Counted from the stretch's first letter, positions 1-9,239 are shown. The stretch is 61,399 bases of DNA from Paenibacillus sp. J5C2022 (GCF_025567625.1 NZ_JAOQJC010000046.1:1-61399); one strand, 5' to 3'. A program made the numbers and translations. Notes: generated from the sequence alone by a model not told the origin.

Positions 1-4
1 TAAT

Positions 5-45
5 AAAACAACATAAAACCCTTAATCGGGTTTTATGTTGTTTTT
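5..45. terminator. Rho-independent terminator (perfect 17-bp stem)
   Basis: Positions 5-21 pair perfectly with 28-44 around a 6-base loop, and a T run follows on the + strand. The symmetrical A/T-rich ends would let it work in both directions. It lies just before the lipoprotein gene and most likely ends a transcript arriving from outside the window. Confidence 0.8.
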
Positions 46-60
46 CAAAGGAGTAATTCG

Positions 61-624
61 ATGAAAAAAGTTTATCTCATTTTATGTTTTACAATTCTGA
101 TTACAATTATTTCTGGTTGTGACACAAATGACGAAACTAATAACAATACGAATCATCAATTAATACTTTCAAATGAGAATAATTTCCGATTAGAATTATT
201 GGAAGTTATAAATGAATATAAGAGCATCTTAAAGTTAATAGTTGCCGTTCAAGAGAAGAGTAGCAACGATTATTTGGAAGGCCGAATTGATGGATTTCTC
301 AGTCGCAATAACCAAACTATCTATAGCATCTTTAACCAAGAGAACATCGATGAGACAACTCTAAATGCTATTGTGCGAAAAGGGTTGCAAAAACCTTTAT
401 CTCAATTCGTTGGTTTAATGACTAATTCATTAACAGATATTAAAAAAATCGGTGTTCATAAACTAAACAGTTCTGACATAAATAAATATGATATTGTCCT
501 CAGCAAATTAGATGTATTCGACTATTCTCCTTCAGATATTTTTACAAATGAATCTTCAGCCAAAGAAATAATAAGTGCAATTGATGATTTAATTGATATG
601 GATATAACATTATCACAATCCTAA
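61..624 (+). CDS. Small predicted lipoprotein of unknown function
   Basis: 187 residues. A lipoprotein signal is visible: MKK, a hydrophobic stretch, then a lipobox ending ISGC with the lipidated cysteine near residue 20, so the protein should be anchored on the outer face of the membrane. The mature part is rich in Asn, Ile and Lys and looks mostly helical; I recognise no family. The start is supported by AAAGGAG 7 bases upstream. A strong terminator sits directly before it, so it is probably a single-gene unit. It is clearly more AT-rich than the carbohydrate genes downstream, which could mean recent acquisition. Gene reality is likely; function is unknown. Confidence 0.7.
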   Translation: MKKVYLILCFTILITIISGCDTNDETNNNTNHQLILSNENNFRLELLEVINEYKSILKLIVAVQEKSSNDYLEGRIDGFLSRNNQTIYSIFNQENIDETTLNAIVRKGLQKPLSQFVGLMTNSLTDIKKIGVHKLNSSDINKYDIVLSKLDVFDYSPSDIFTNESSAKEIISAIDDLIDMDITLSQS

Positions 625-979
625 TTCTCGATAGGCCATCAACTGGTGTTGATAATTCTGATCTTATCTTACGTTAGTCATACGCAATATTTTTGTAAGA
701 CTCAAAAAATGATAGAATACTCAAATAAGATTTTGAATTCATATTCCGCACCATCGCCAAATACTAATCTAAGGACTAATTCAGAATTAAGCAACCGTGA
801 AACGTTTGTAGAGATCGTTCAGAAGCAAAATCCCCTTGCCGTGGTAAATCGATTTCGCTTAAAACTCAAAAGAAAGTCAAGGAACTCCCTGCGCATCTTT
901 ATCGGAGTTGGATCCGTAGGGAGTTAATAACAATTTTGTGGGAGATTTGTTTTGGAAGAAAATATTACTATCCTGCTCC
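625..979. other. Gene-free interval with one inverted repeat
   Basis: I find no convincing gene on either strand. An 11-bp inverted repeat with one G-T pair (883-893 with 915-925, core AACTCCCT/AGGGAGTT) lies downstream of the reverse-strand cotJ genes. On the reverse strand a modestly T-rich stretch follows it, so it may terminate the cotJ transcript. Confidence 0.4.
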
Positions 980-1410
980 TCATTTGAAAATTTCCACAGC
1001 TTCCACAAAGCGTAGCGATTGAACAATTTCAAGTTCCCGCAAAAATTTGATACTATCATGGATATCTATATCGTCTGTCATGTCAATCAACCACTGATAG
1101 GTAGCCCTAGCTTTCTCCCCGGTAGCTATGTCCTCATAAAGATCTGCAATTGGATCGCCTTTCACTTTAATATATGACTCTGTCCATGATACACCTTAAG
1201 CATTTTAATAGAAAAGCGCACTATCACGGTTGGCGTATTTATCTCCTAGGCCATCGGCTCTCATCTGTTCTGGCGTGGTGACTCTGGTGAGCTTGTATAT
1301 CATCGTTTACGATCACTTCTGAATGGGAAAATTCCTTCGTCACGATATCGGTAAACAAGCCGATGATCTTATCCGGAATCGTGTACCTCTGATTTCTCAT
1401 AAACCCAAAT
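980..1410 (-). pseudogene. cotJC: Degraded cotJC (manganese-catalase-like spore coat protein)
   Basis: Reading the reverse strand and allowing frame changes recovers CotJC/Mn-catalase-like sequence in the right order. It begins with ATT (1408-1410) TGG GTT TAT GAG AAA, matching the family's MWVYEK start but with ATG changed to ATT. An internal deletion of roughly 40-45 codons follows, then NQRYTIPDK and a TDI..KE segment. A single-base frameshift lies near 1307-1310, followed by MIYKLT...PEQM and NRDSALFY. In-frame TAA codons at about 1205-1207 and 1196-1198 interrupt it, and it ends with GVSWTESYIK, KGDPIADLYEDI and KARATYQWLI. The last 61 codons remain open. It sits directly downstream of intact cotJA and cotJB. 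Lesions are seen directly; family identity is from recognition. Confidence 0.8.
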
Positions 1411-1504
1411 GTGCTGCCTCCCAGCCTCCTTTATTCCCGCTGTGCAGGCCCTTCTTCATGGAGGGCGCTGCACGGTCGCGATGCGGGGGATGTTATTCAC
1501 ACCA

Positions 1505-1765
1505 TTACACCTGCCACGGCCATGGAACCTCGTTCCACTGCCACGGCAACTTCGACATGCTGTGGCCATAGTTCATGAGCGGGCCGTATTGCGCTTCGTA
1601 CTGATACGCGATCCGCTGACGCAGCTCCGCATATTGGTTGAACTGCTGTAGCGCATTACCGTCATGCGGGTGGGTATCCAGGTACAGATTGAGCTCCAGA
1701 AGAACGAAGTCTACTGCCTGCAGGTCATGAAGCAGCTTATAATACGCTTCGTTCAATTGCGTCAT
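1505..1765 (-). CDS. cotJB: Spore coat protein CotJB
   Basis: 86 residues, full length for CotJB. Family features are visible: an N-terminal helix with VDFVLLELNLYLDTHP, a central QQFNQY segment, and the Trp/Pro-rich C-terminus ending PWQW....PWPWQV. In B. subtilis the cotJ operon is made in the mother cell under sigma E, and its products enter the inner coat. Its ATG overlaps the cotJA stop (shared ATGA at 1762-1765), so translation is coupled. The usual partner CotJC is broken here, leaving it unclear whether CotJB still has a role. Confidence 0.9.
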   Translation of the reverse strand: MTQLNEAYYKLLHDLQAVDFVLLELNLYLDTHPHDGNALQQFNQYAELRQRIAYQYEAQYGPLMNYGHSMSKLPWQWNEVPWPWQV

Positions 1766-1998
1766 CCTCCATCACCGCCCGTTCCCCCGGCACTGCCTGG
1801 CTGCTGTGGATAGGGATCGTACAGGGAAGGCCACAGTGTCCCTCTCCTCAGCGCTTCATGCGGTGTATATTGCGGCAAATCAGGAGGCTGGAAGGTAATG
1901 AACAATTGCGGCGGAACGTTGTAGCTCTTTACCCGGATAGGGGGGCACGGGTCGAATGGTCCGACGAATGGCTCGTAATAGCGGAATCCGCTATTCAT
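1762..1998 (-). CDS. cotJA: Spore coat associated protein CotJA
   Basis: 78 residues, Pro- and Tyr-rich, with the CotJA-like core YNVPPQLFITFQPPDLPQYTP, then EALRRGTLWPSLYDPY and a Gly-rich tail. The start at 1998 is chosen over the longer upstream frame because AAAGGAG lies 9 bases before this ATG and the extra upstream residues do not resemble the family. It is the first gene of the cotJ operon, with a sigma-E-like promoter about 75 bases upstream. CotJA normally works with CotJB and CotJC in the inner spore coat. Confidence 0.88.
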   Translation of the reverse strand: MNSGFRYYEPFVGPFDPCPPIRVKSYNVPPQLFITFQPPDLPQYTPHEALRRGTLWPSLYDPYPQQPGSAGGTGGDGG

Positions 1999-2072
1999 CC
2001 GCGCACACTCCTTTCTTGATTGTACTGAAGCAAGCGACAGCTGCAGAATGAAGCTGGTCATTTCCTCCCATC

Positions 2073-2103
2073 AGTATATGTGCCGTGGCTTGGCCGTTAT
2101 GCG
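2073..2103 (-). promoter_or_regulatory. Candidate sigma-E promoter for cotJ
   Basis: On the reverse strand CGCATAAC (2103-2096) and CATATACT (2080-2073) are separated by 15 bases. This resembles the sigma-E pattern (ATA-type -35, CATA...T -10), and the known cotJ operon is sigma-E dependent. Position upstream of cotJA fits. Confidence 0.5.
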
Positions 2104-2124
2104 GGTCCCCGATCCGTTTGCTCA

Positions 2125-2153
2125 TTGACGCTCTGAATGCGCTGTGGCATCAT
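2125..2153 (+). promoter_or_regulatory. Candidate sigma-A promoter for the first YesMN pair
   Basis: TTGACG (2125-2130), a 17-base spacer and CATCAT (2148-2153) match the sigma-A consensus 5/6 and 4/6. It lies about 45 bases before the kinase start and diverges from the cotJ promoter. Confidence 0.4.
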
Positions 2154-2199
2154 GTAGAGTAAATTTGTCTCATATTTTGCCAGTAACCGGAGGTGGGGT

Positions 2200-4008
2200 G
2201 TGTTGCGCAGGAAGGCTCGGGAGGTTAGGTTCGGACTGCTGCTGAAGCTGACATTGTTTTTTTTGATCTTGACGATACCGGTCAATCTGATCAGCCTCAG
2301 TATATTGAATTCCGCGGTGAAGAGCATGCATGAAGAAGCGACGCAATCAACCTATTCCAAACTGCAGTTTTTCCTCGACCGATTGGAAGCGGATATGGAG
2401 AAGGTGAAGCAGTTCGAGATCGTGCTGCGCAATGATCAGAATATCCAGTTTCTATCAAGCGCAGAACAGATGGAAGGGTATGAGAAGGTTAGGCTTTACA
2501 AGGATTTGTTGTCCAAATTCGGCATGATCGTCGCGAATAGCGAATACATCGATGATTTGTTCGTGAACTTCTATGGACTGGGGGAGCGCTTGTCCCACGC
2601 TTCAGGTTATTCGAAGATTCCAGTGTCGGAGACGGAGCTGCTGTTCGATTCGGCAAAAGATAATTCTGTACTTCAGCGCTTCTATCGAAAAGTGCGCATC
2701 GCCAATCAATTGACTGATGTGCTGACATTCGCATTATATGCCCCCGGTATATTCGAGGTGCCGCGTGAAGAAGTCAGCTATGTGCTGGGTATGGATATTT
2801 CACTGGATAAATTCGGGAAGCTGCTCAGGTCGTTCAAGGTCGGCGATTCGGGAGAAGCGTTCATCCTGGATCCGGACAAGAACGGTTATGTAGGGAGCAG
2901 AAGCAGAGGAGAGCTGGAGGATCGCATCGTCACGGTTCTGGAACAGCAATATGCGGATTCCTCACAAGGCTCATTGACGCTGGATGAATCCGGTGAGAGC
3001 TATATGGTTGTCTATCAGAAGTCGAAAGCGTTGAACTGGACGCTGGCCGTATATGTGGTTGAAAGCGATATTACAGGCTCCATTGATAGAGTCAGGCATC
3101 TGATTCGCATCCTGATTATCGTATCCATCTTTAGCATAATAGGAATCTCGATGGTGACTTATCGTGAAATATACAAGCCTATCCGGCTGCTGTTCAATGC
3201 GATGCGGAATGTGGAGAGGGGGAATCATGATACGCGCATTGTGAGCAAGCGGAAGGACGAATTCCAATATGTGTATCATCAATTCAATCAGATGGTGATT
3301 CGTATCGAGCAATTGATTCAAGAAGTATACGTTCAGGAGCTGCGTCTCAATCAAGCGGAGTTGAAGCAGCTGCAATCGCAGATTAATCCTCATTTTCTAT
3401 ACAACTGTTTTTATATCATTTACCGGATGTCGCAGGAGGGGAACAATGAGATCGTTTCGGAGATGGCGGAATATCTGGGGAAATACTTCCGTTTCATCAC
3501 GCACAGCGCCGCTGAGGAAGTAAGGCTGCAAGAAGAATTACAGCATTCGGGATTTTATATGAAAATTCAAAAAATAAGATTCCCGGAACGGCTGGATTTT
3601 CAATTTTCGGCAGACCCCGGCTTGATGGACGTGTACATTCCACGGCTGATTGTCCAGCCTTTAGTGGAAAATGCGATTGTGCACGGAATGGAAAAAACGA
3701 ATAAAAAAATCATCGTTTCAGTTGATGTTTCGGTCAATGACAGCTTCACGGAAATCATGGTGAATGATAACGGTCCCGGCGTAACGGAAGAGCAACGAAT
3801 GACTCTGGAGAGTGTACTCGCTGACGAGCGCACCCATCCGAAGAGCAGCTGCGCATTGTGGAATATTCACTGGCGTCTCCGTTATAAATACGGCCCCGGC
3901 TATGGCGTTGACATTCCGGCCGTATCGTTGGGCTTCAAGGTCGTTTTACGCTTGCCGAATAGTCGTAAAGGAGATGGATCTGATGCACCGGATAATGATC
4001 GTGGATGA
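2200..4008 (+). CDS. YesM-type sensor histidine kinase (module A)
   Basis: 602 residues. Layout: short basic N-terminus, membrane helix at about 15-38, extracytoplasmic sensor region about 40-298, second helix about 299-320, HAMP-like linker, His_kinase domain with NPHFLYN (H398), and an ATPase domain with LVENAIVHG (N491) and NDNGPG. This is the YesM/LytS class that partners AraC-type YesN regulators at carbohydrate loci. GGAGG at 2189-2193 serves either GTG 2200 or TTG 2203. The response regulator gene starts inside its 3' end, so the two are coupled. Residue pattern and length resemble the kinase at 36517, a likely paralogue. The signal is probably a sugar or a sugar-loaded binding protein (inference). 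Confidence 0.93.
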   Translation: MLRRKAREVRFGLLLKLTLFFLILTIPVNLISLSILNSAVKSMHEEATQSTYSKLQFFLDRLEADMEKVKQFEIVLRNDQNIQFLSSAEQMEGYEKVRLYKDLLSKFGMIVANSEYIDDLFVNFYGLGERLSHASGYSKIPVSETELLFDSAKDNSVLQRFYRKVRIANQLTDVLTFALYAPGIFEVPREEVSYVLGMDISLDKFGKLLRSFKVGDSGEAFILDPDKNGYVGSRSRGELEDRIVTVLEQQYADSSQGSLTLDESGESYMVVYQKSKALNWTLAVYVVESDITGSIDRVRHLIRILIIVSIFSIIGISMVTYREIYKPIRLLFNAMRNVERGNHDTRIVSKRKDEFQYVYHQFNQMVIRIEQLIQEVYVQELRLNQAELKQLQSQINPHFLYNCFYIIYRMSQEGNNEIVSEMAEYLGKYFRFITHSAAEEVRLQEELQHSGFYMKIQKIRFPERLDFQFSADPGLMDVYIPRLIVQPLVENAIVHGMEKTNKKIIVSVDVSVNDSFTEIMVNDNGPGVTEEQRMTLESVLADERTHPKSSCALWNIHWRLRYKYGPGYGVDIPAVSLGFKVVLRLPNSRKGDGSDAPDNDRG

Positions 4009-5593
4009 TGAATCATTGCTTGTGAACAGCTTGAAGAACGTTATTGAAATGAGCGGCTTGGCGATCTCCGACGTCATCTGCGCATATTCCGGCGAGGAAG
4101 CGCTGGACATGCTGCAATCGTATAAGATCGATATCGTACTGTCGGATATTCGCATGCCGGAGATGGACGGCATAGAGCTGATCAGGCATATACAGCAACG
4201 GTGGCCGGAATGCAAAGCGATATTTCTGACGGGATTCAGTCAATTCGAGTATGCCCAGAAGGCTGTGCAATACGGTGCTTTCGACTATCTGCTCAAGCCT
4301 GTATCGGATGGAGAGCTGCTTGCTTGCATTGAGCGGGCGATTAAGCAAAAAGAGAGGGAAACCGAGCAGCTGCTGATGCTGGAAACATTGAAAAAGCAAT
4401 ATGAAGAAGGGATTTCGCTCTTGCGGCAAAAGTATTTGAGAAAACTGCTGACTGGCCGCCGTGCAATGGAGGGTCTTGAGCAGGAGAAGCGAAAAATGGA
4501 CAAGCTCCAGCTGGCGTTCAAGCTGGATGAAACGGTTATTATGCTCATCGTTCGGATAGACGAGGCAAACGGAAAAAGCGGATTTGACGAAGAGTTACAG
4601 CAATATGCCATATCCAATATCGTCGGAGAGAGCCTTGGCAAGTCTTTTCTTCATTTCAGCCTCGAGGATGACAACGATTATATTGTGTTTCTGGTGCAGC
4701 CGCGGGGATTCATATCCAGCGAGGCGGCGCTGGGCAAGTCACTGGAATCGATTGCCGAGAGTATTCAGGAATCGCTGCTTTATTACCTGAAGGTCAAGGC
4801 AACGCTATTGATCTCGGACCCCGTGCCATCGGCGATCCAGTGGGCCGAGGCATACCGGACGGCCGTATCCCTGTTAAGACACAGCTTCTACGTTGGAACG
4901 GGTCTAATCTTGAACTTTCGCAGCTTCGATGCATATACGGATCAGTCCTTACAGTCATTGCACCTCTTCCCGACGTTGGAGACACTAATGGAATCGGGCA
5001 GAGAGGAAGAGTATTGCCGCAGGGTACGCATCCTGTTCGATGAAGTCAGGGCGAAGACTGACGTGTCGCCAGGGTCCGTAATCGAGCTGTTCAGTTACCT
5101 TGCGGGAGCGGCAATACGCATGATCAACAAGTTCAAGCTTCATTCAGAGCAGTTGAAGGAGCTGGACATGAATAAGCTCGCGAACATGGAAGCTTATCCG
5201 TCGCTTGATGAGATGGAGCGGCATTTCATTTCTGTGGGACAGTGCCTCTTCGCGCTTATGAATCAATCGGGCAAAGATCATGTTGACGCGCTGATTGCCA
5301 CTGTGAAGCTGCATATCGAGCATCATCTGGAGGAAGAATTGTCGCTTACTGCGCTTGCCGAGCTTGTACATGTAAGCCCTCCTTATCTCTCCAAATTGTT
5401 CAAGCAGCATACTGGAGAAGGAATAAATAAATATGTGACGAACGTCAGAATCAATCGATCCAAGGAGCTGATGCGTGATCCGCATATGAAAATTTACGAG
5501 GTGGCCGCTAAAGTGGGGTACGACAACATCCCTTATTTCACGAAGGTTTTCAAAAAAGTTGTGGGAGTTACGCCTCAGGAGTTTAAAAGCTAG
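3983..5593 (+). CDS. YesN-type response regulator, AraC family (module A)
   Basis: 536 residues. An N-terminal receiver domain shows IMIVDDE and the phospho-acceptor D55 in LSDIRMPEMDG. A long middle region follows, then a C-terminal AraC double helix-turn-helix over about the last 100 residues (LSLTALAELVHVSPPYLSKLF; VAAKVGYDNIPYFTKVFKK). The start at 3983 is chosen because AAAGGAG (3967-3973) lies 9 bases upstream; ATG 3974 is too close to that site, and the longer open frame is kinase sequence read out of phase. It overlaps the kinase gene by 26 bases. Presumed role: activate the importer operon that starts at 5726. Confidence 0.92.
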   Translation: MHRIMIVDDESLLVNSLKNVIEMSGLAISDVICAYSGEEALDMLQSYKIDIVLSDIRMPEMDGIELIRHIQQRWPECKAIFLTGFSQFEYAQKAVQYGAFDYLLKPVSDGELLACIERAIKQKERETEQLLMLETLKKQYEEGISLLRQKYLRKLLTGRRAMEGLEQEKRKMDKLQLAFKLDETVIMLIVRIDEANGKSGFDEELQQYAISNIVGESLGKSFLHFSLEDDNDYIVFLVQPRGFISSEAALGKSLESIAESIQESLLYYLKVKATLLISDPVPSAIQWAEAYRTAVSLLRHSFYVGTGLILNFRSFDAYTDQSLQSLHLFPTLETLMESGREEEYCRRVRILFDEVRAKTDVSPGSVIELFSYLAGAAIRMINKFKLHSEQLKELDMNKLANMEAYPSLDEMERHFISVGQCLFALMNQSGKDHVDALIATVKLHIEHHLEEELSLTALAELVHVSPPYLSKLFKQHTGEGINKYVTNVRINRSKELMRDPHMKIYEVAAKVGYDNIPYFTKVFKKVVGVTPQEFKS

Positions 5594-5606
5594 CTCTGCA
5601 AGAAGT

Positions 5607-5641
5607 GTTTAAAAAAATGAAAGCGTTTATAAAAGTTTACC
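5607..5641 (+). promoter_or_regulatory. cre-like site and GTTTA repeats before importer A
   Basis: TGAAAGCGTTTATA (5618-5631) matches the CcpA cre consensus TGWAANCGNTNWCA at 13 of 14 positions. GTTTA recurs at 5607, 5625 and 5635, giving short direct repeats that could be part of a regulator site. No strong -35 is visible before the lipoprotein gene, which fits an activator-dependent promoter. Operator function is inferred. Confidence 0.5.
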
Positions 5642-5725
5642 GTTACGTAGGCGGAATGCGGATTGTACGATGGAATTGTGAGTGCACATCACGCAAATAA
5701 AGCCAATCGAGGGGGAAACGGTGCG

Positions 5726-7417
5726 ATGAGGAATAAGCTGAAAGCCGGCACGGCCATACTGCTGGCGATGATACTGGTGGTAGTGGCCGCGGCATGCAGC
5801 GATGGGAGGACAGCTTCTGACAAGTCGGCCAATATGCCTGACAGCTCGCCTTCCGGTCAAGAAGAGGGCAGCGAGACGAAGCCGGAGGAATCGGCACAGC
5901 CGATTGATCCGTTAAGCCAGTATGATCCGCCGATCGAGGTGACGACGGTGCGGGCCTTTGACGATTCATTCAAGTTCGTGGAGGGCGAATCGCTTGATGA
6001 CAACATTGTATTGGATCTGTTCAGAGAAGATATGGGAATCATCTGGAAAAACCAGTGGTCAGCGAAAAATTATGCCGAAAAGCTGAACTTGGCAATCGCA
6101 TCGAAAGATTTGCCGGATATCTTCATGGTTGATGCGGCCCAATTCAAGGAGTTGTCCGAAGCGGGGCTGCTGGAAGATCTGTCCGACATCTACGAAGAGT
6201 ACGCGACAGACATCGTGAAGGAAGCATTCGGCTACATGGACGGCGTCGGATTGAAGATGGGTTCGTATAAGGATAGATTGTACGGCCTCCCGGAAACGAG
6301 AGATACGACGGGAAAACCCAACATGCTGTGGATCCGCAAGGATTGGCTTGATAATCTGGGGCTGGAAGTGCCGGAGTCGATCGATGATGTCATATCGGTC
6401 GCGAAAGCTTTCGCCGAGCTTGATCCCGATCAGAACGGCACAGCGAAAGACAAGCTGGGGATCATGGCCACGATCGGCTTGTTCGACAGCACAGGCGTTG
6501 GCGCATTGGACGCATTCGCGGCTGCATATGGTGCCTATCCCGGAAAATGGGTAAAGACGGATTCTGGCGAGTTGGCATTCGGAAGTGTGCAGCCTCAGAT
6601 GAAGACCGTGCTGGAGAAGGCGCACGAGCTGTATGCAAGCGGAGCACTCGACAGAGAATTCGCGCTGAAGGACGGCGGCAAAGCGATCGAAGATGTCATT
6701 GCCGGCAAGATCGGCATGTTCTATGCGCCATTCTGGGCGCCGTACTGGCCGATCAAAGACTCCATGCTGAATGATCCGAAAGCCGATTGGATTGCAGTGC
6801 CGCCGCCGCCGGGTCCATCGGGGGATATCGGAGTGCCGGAGACGCAGTTCGCCTTCCATTGGTTCGTCGTTCGCAAAGGGTATGAGCATCCCGAAGCGAT
6901 CGTTAAGGCGATCAATTATTGGTATGATCTTACAATGGATACCGGCTCTCGATATGAGAAATTCGCGGAATTGGAGCGGGAAAAATACAAGGATATGGGA
7001 CTTGGCAATTACTTTACTTTATATACTTCACTTCCGGATATCAACATGAGAATTGCTCTCCAGCTGCTTGAGGCGGAGAAGAGCAACGATGCTTCCAAGC
7101 TGTCGCCGGCCGCCAAGAAAACCTGGGATGTTATGCAGGTCGAGGGCATCGATGGGGAACTGAATCGAATGGTATTTCTGGAGGGAGCGTCTATCGTAAA
7201 AGATATGCGCAGAGTATTGGATGAGTTCTATGGTTCGCCGACCAAGACGATGGCACAGAAGGATGCCGCACTTGGCAAGCTAATCGTGGAGACATACACG
7301 AAGATCATTATGGGCGACGAACCGATCAGCGAGTTCGATGCCATGGTGGCCAAGTGGAAGGAGATCGGCGGAGAGCAGGTAACCCGTGAGGTCAATGAAT
7401 GGGCAAATGCGAAATAA
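5726..7417 (+). CDS. Carbohydrate ABC importer, solute-binding lipoprotein (LplA-like), module A
   Basis: 563 residues. Signal peptide with a lipobox ending VAAAC (Cys24), so anchored outside the membrane. After a Ser/Glu-rich linker come features of the large family-1 extracellular sugar-binding proteins: DPPIEVTTVR, KLNLAIASKDLPDIF and LRKDW-like IRKDWLDNLGLEVPES. GAGGGGG precedes ATG 5726; longer upstream readings give no signal peptide. Followed directly by two permeases. The protein beginning at 31913 is a close paralogue (shared DPPIEVTTVR, EGESL.DNIV, YGAYPGKW). Probably binds an oligosaccharide released by the lyases; exact ligand unknown. Confidence 0.92.
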   Translation: MRNKLKAGTAILLAMILVVVAAACSDGRTASDKSANMPDSSPSGQEEGSETKPEESAQPIDPLSQYDPPIEVTTVRAFDDSFKFVEGESLDDNIVLDLFREDMGIIWKNQWSAKNYAEKLNLAIASKDLPDIFMVDAAQFKELSEAGLLEDLSDIYEEYATDIVKEAFGYMDGVGLKMGSYKDRLYGLPETRDTTGKPNMLWIRKDWLDNLGLEVPESIDDVISVAKAFAELDPDQNGTAKDKLGIMATIGLFDSTGVGALDAFAAAYGAYPGKWVKTDSGELAFGSVQPQMKTVLEKAHELYASGALDREFALKDGGKAIEDVIAGKIGMFYAPFWAPYWPIKDSMLNDPKADWIAVPPPPGPSGDIGVPETQFAFHWFVVRKGYEHPEAIVKAINYWYDLTMDTGSRYEKFAELEREKYKDMGLGNYFTLYTSLPDINMRIALQLLEAEKSNDASKLSPAAKKTWDVMQVEGIDGELNRMVFLEGASIVKDMRRVLDEFYGSPTKTMAQKDAALGKLIVETYTKIIMGDEPISEFDAMVAKWKEIGGEQVTREVNEWANAK

Positions 7418-8339
7418 AATGAGCAGGGTTCCGTCAAATTCGCTATGGAGCAACATTCGGAGAAACAGCTTGTTGCATGCAATGGTCTGGTCCGGTCTGG
7501 CGTTCGTCATCGTGTTCTCGTACGTTCCGATGTTCGGAGCTATGATCGTATTTCAGAATTACAGGCCAGCTCTAGGTTTTTTGAAATCGGAATGGGTAGG
7601 TTTCGAAAATTTCCAATTCATTTTCCAACTGGATGATATTTATCAGGTTGTATGGAACACATTCGTCATCTCCATTATGAAAATGGGCTTCGGTTTTTTC
7701 GTCCCGATCATTTTTGCGCTGTTGCTGAACGAGGTCCGCTCTCTCCTGTTCAAGAAAACCGTTCAGACGATGGTTTACTTGCCGCATTTCATGTCATGGA
7801 TCATATTGGGCGGCGTGCTGGCGAATGTGTTGTCGATCAATGGCGGAATCGTCAATGTTATGCTGGGCTGGTTCGGCTTGGAACCGGTCATGTTTCTCGG
7901 GAACAACTCCTGGTTCCGGCCCATTCTCGTAGCCAGCGACATTTGGAAGGAGTTCGGCTTCTCGACGATCGTCTATTTGGCCGCGTTGGCCGGAATTAAT
8001 CCGAACCTGTATGAAGCGGCTATTGTGGACGGTGCGAATCGCTGGAAGCAGACGATCTATATTACGATTCCGGGCATGGCGCCCATTATGGCGCTGGTTG
8101 CTACGCTGAGCCTTGGCGGAATTCTGAATGCCGGATTTGATCAAGTGTTCAATTTATACAATCCTCTCGTCTACGAGACAGGGGATATTATCGATACGTA
8201 CGTTTACCGGATGGGGCTTGTACAGGCGCAATACAGCTTTGCTACGACGGTGGGACTTAGCAAATCTTTGATCAGTCTGATCCTCATGGCCGTCAGCTAC
8301 CATCTGGCCTATAAGTATGCGAACTATAGAATTTTCTAG
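7395..8339 (+). CDS. Sugar ABC permease, LplB-like, module A
   Basis: About 314 residues from this start. Six predicted membrane helices and the MalF-type EAA loop EAAIVDGANRWKQTIYITIPG mark it as the LplB-type permease. The N-terminus is uncertain: in-frame ATGs at 7395, 7407 and 7419, all overlapping or touching the lipoprotein gene's end (7417), and none with an ideal ribosome site; GTGAGG lies just before 7395. Alignment with the paralogue starting at 33630 (shared LH.MVW near the start) does not decide it. Works with the next gene as a heterodimeric channel. Confidence 0.88.
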   Translation: MNGQMRNKMSRVPSNSLWSNIRRNSLLHAMVWSGLAFVIVFSYVPMFGAMIVFQNYRPALGFLKSEWVGFENFQFIFQLDDIYQVVWNTFVISIMKMGFGFFVPIIFALLLNEVRSLLFKKTVQTMVYLPHFMSWIILGGVLANVLSINGGIVNVMLGWFGLEPVMFLGNNSWFRPILVASDIWKEFGFSTIVYLAALAGINPNLYEAAIVDGANRWKQTIYITIPGMAPIMALVATLSLGGILNAGFDQVFNLYNPLVYETGDIIDTYVYRMGLVQAQYSFATTVGLSKSLISLILMAVSYHLAYKYANYRIF

Positions 8340-8350
8340 GAGGAACAGAG

Positions 8351-9229
8351 TTGAGAGAATATTCATCCGTATCCAGATCGGTATTCCAGCTGTTTAACTA
8401 TCTGTTCCTGTCGCTTGCCGCTCTGCTGTGTATGCTGCCCTTTCTGCACATCCTGGCACAATCGTTCAGCACTTCGATAAGCGTAGCGGCGAACGAGGTA
8501 ATGTTCTGGCCTGTCGATTTCACGACGGCGGCATATGAGAAGGTGTTCGGGGAAGGCAGCTTGTTGCGCTCCATGGGGGTCACTCTGCAGCGGGTAGCAC
8601 TGGGCGTATCGGTGAATATGTTGTTTACGCTGCTGATGGCCTATCCGCTCTCCAAGGAAAATCATTTTTTTCGGGGAAGAACGGTTTACGCGTGGACACT
8701 TGTCTTCACATTGCTGTTTGGAGGAGGTTTAATCCCGTTCTATCTGATCGTAAGCGGACTGGGAATGATGGATACGATCTGGGCGCTTGTGCTGCCCACC
8801 GCCGTTCCGGTCTACAACGTGGTGCTCATGCTTAATTTTTTCCGTTCCATTCCGAAGGAATTGGACGAATCGGCATATATCGACGGCGCATCGCAATTGA
8901 TTATTCTGTTCCGCATCTATGTGCCGCTCAGCATGCCTTCCATGGCAACGCTTACACTTTTTGCGACGGTAGGGCACTGGAACTCCTGGTTCGACGGGCT
9001 GATCTTTATGAACGATCCCGCGAACTACCCTTTATCCAGCTATTTGCAGACGATGATTATCCCTCTGGACGTGAAGAATCTGAACAATCTGGACGATTTA
9101 AGCCTGATATCCGAGCGCACGGTGAAAAATGCGCAAATTATGATCGGCGCGCTGCCTATTCTTCTCGTCTACCCGTTCGTTCAGCGGTATTTCGTGAAAG
9201 GCATCATTCTGGGCGCGGTGAAAGAGTGA
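8351..9229 (+). CDS. Sugar ABC permease, YtcP-like (MalG class), module A
   Basis: 292 residues, six predicted membrane helices, and the EAA loop DESAYIDGASQLIILFRIYVPLS. TTG is the start: TAGGAGG, which includes the stop codon of the preceding permease, lies about 8 bases upstream. The C-terminus YPFVQRYFVKGIILGAVKE is typical of the family. It is the second half of the channel. No ATPase gene accompanies it anywhere in the window, so a shared MsmX-type ATPase elsewhere in the genome is expected from family knowledge. Confidence 0.92.
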   Translation: MREYSSVSRSVFQLFNYLFLSLAALLCMLPFLHILAQSFSTSISVAANEVMFWPVDFTTAAYEKVFGEGSLLRSMGVTLQRVALGVSVNMLFTLLMAYPLSKENHFFRGRTVYAWTLVFTLLFGGGLIPFYLIVSGLGMMDTIWALVLPTAVPVYNVVLMLNFFRSIPKELDESAYIDGASQLIILFRIYVPLSMPSMATLTLFATVGHWNSWFDGLIFMNDPANYPLSSYLQTMIIPLDVKNLNNLDDLSLISERTVKNAQIMIGALPILLVYPFVQRYFVKGIILGAVKE

Positions 9230-9239
9230 GGTGGATGGC

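Noticed and set aside
646..927. 93-codon forward frame after the lipoprotein gene
   Set aside because: No ribosome site, no recognisable family and no typical composition; it lies in an AT-rich gene-free stretch.
1323..1651. Short forward frames over the cotJ region
   Set aside because: They run antisense to CotJB and the cotJC remnant, which are recognisable on the reverse strand.
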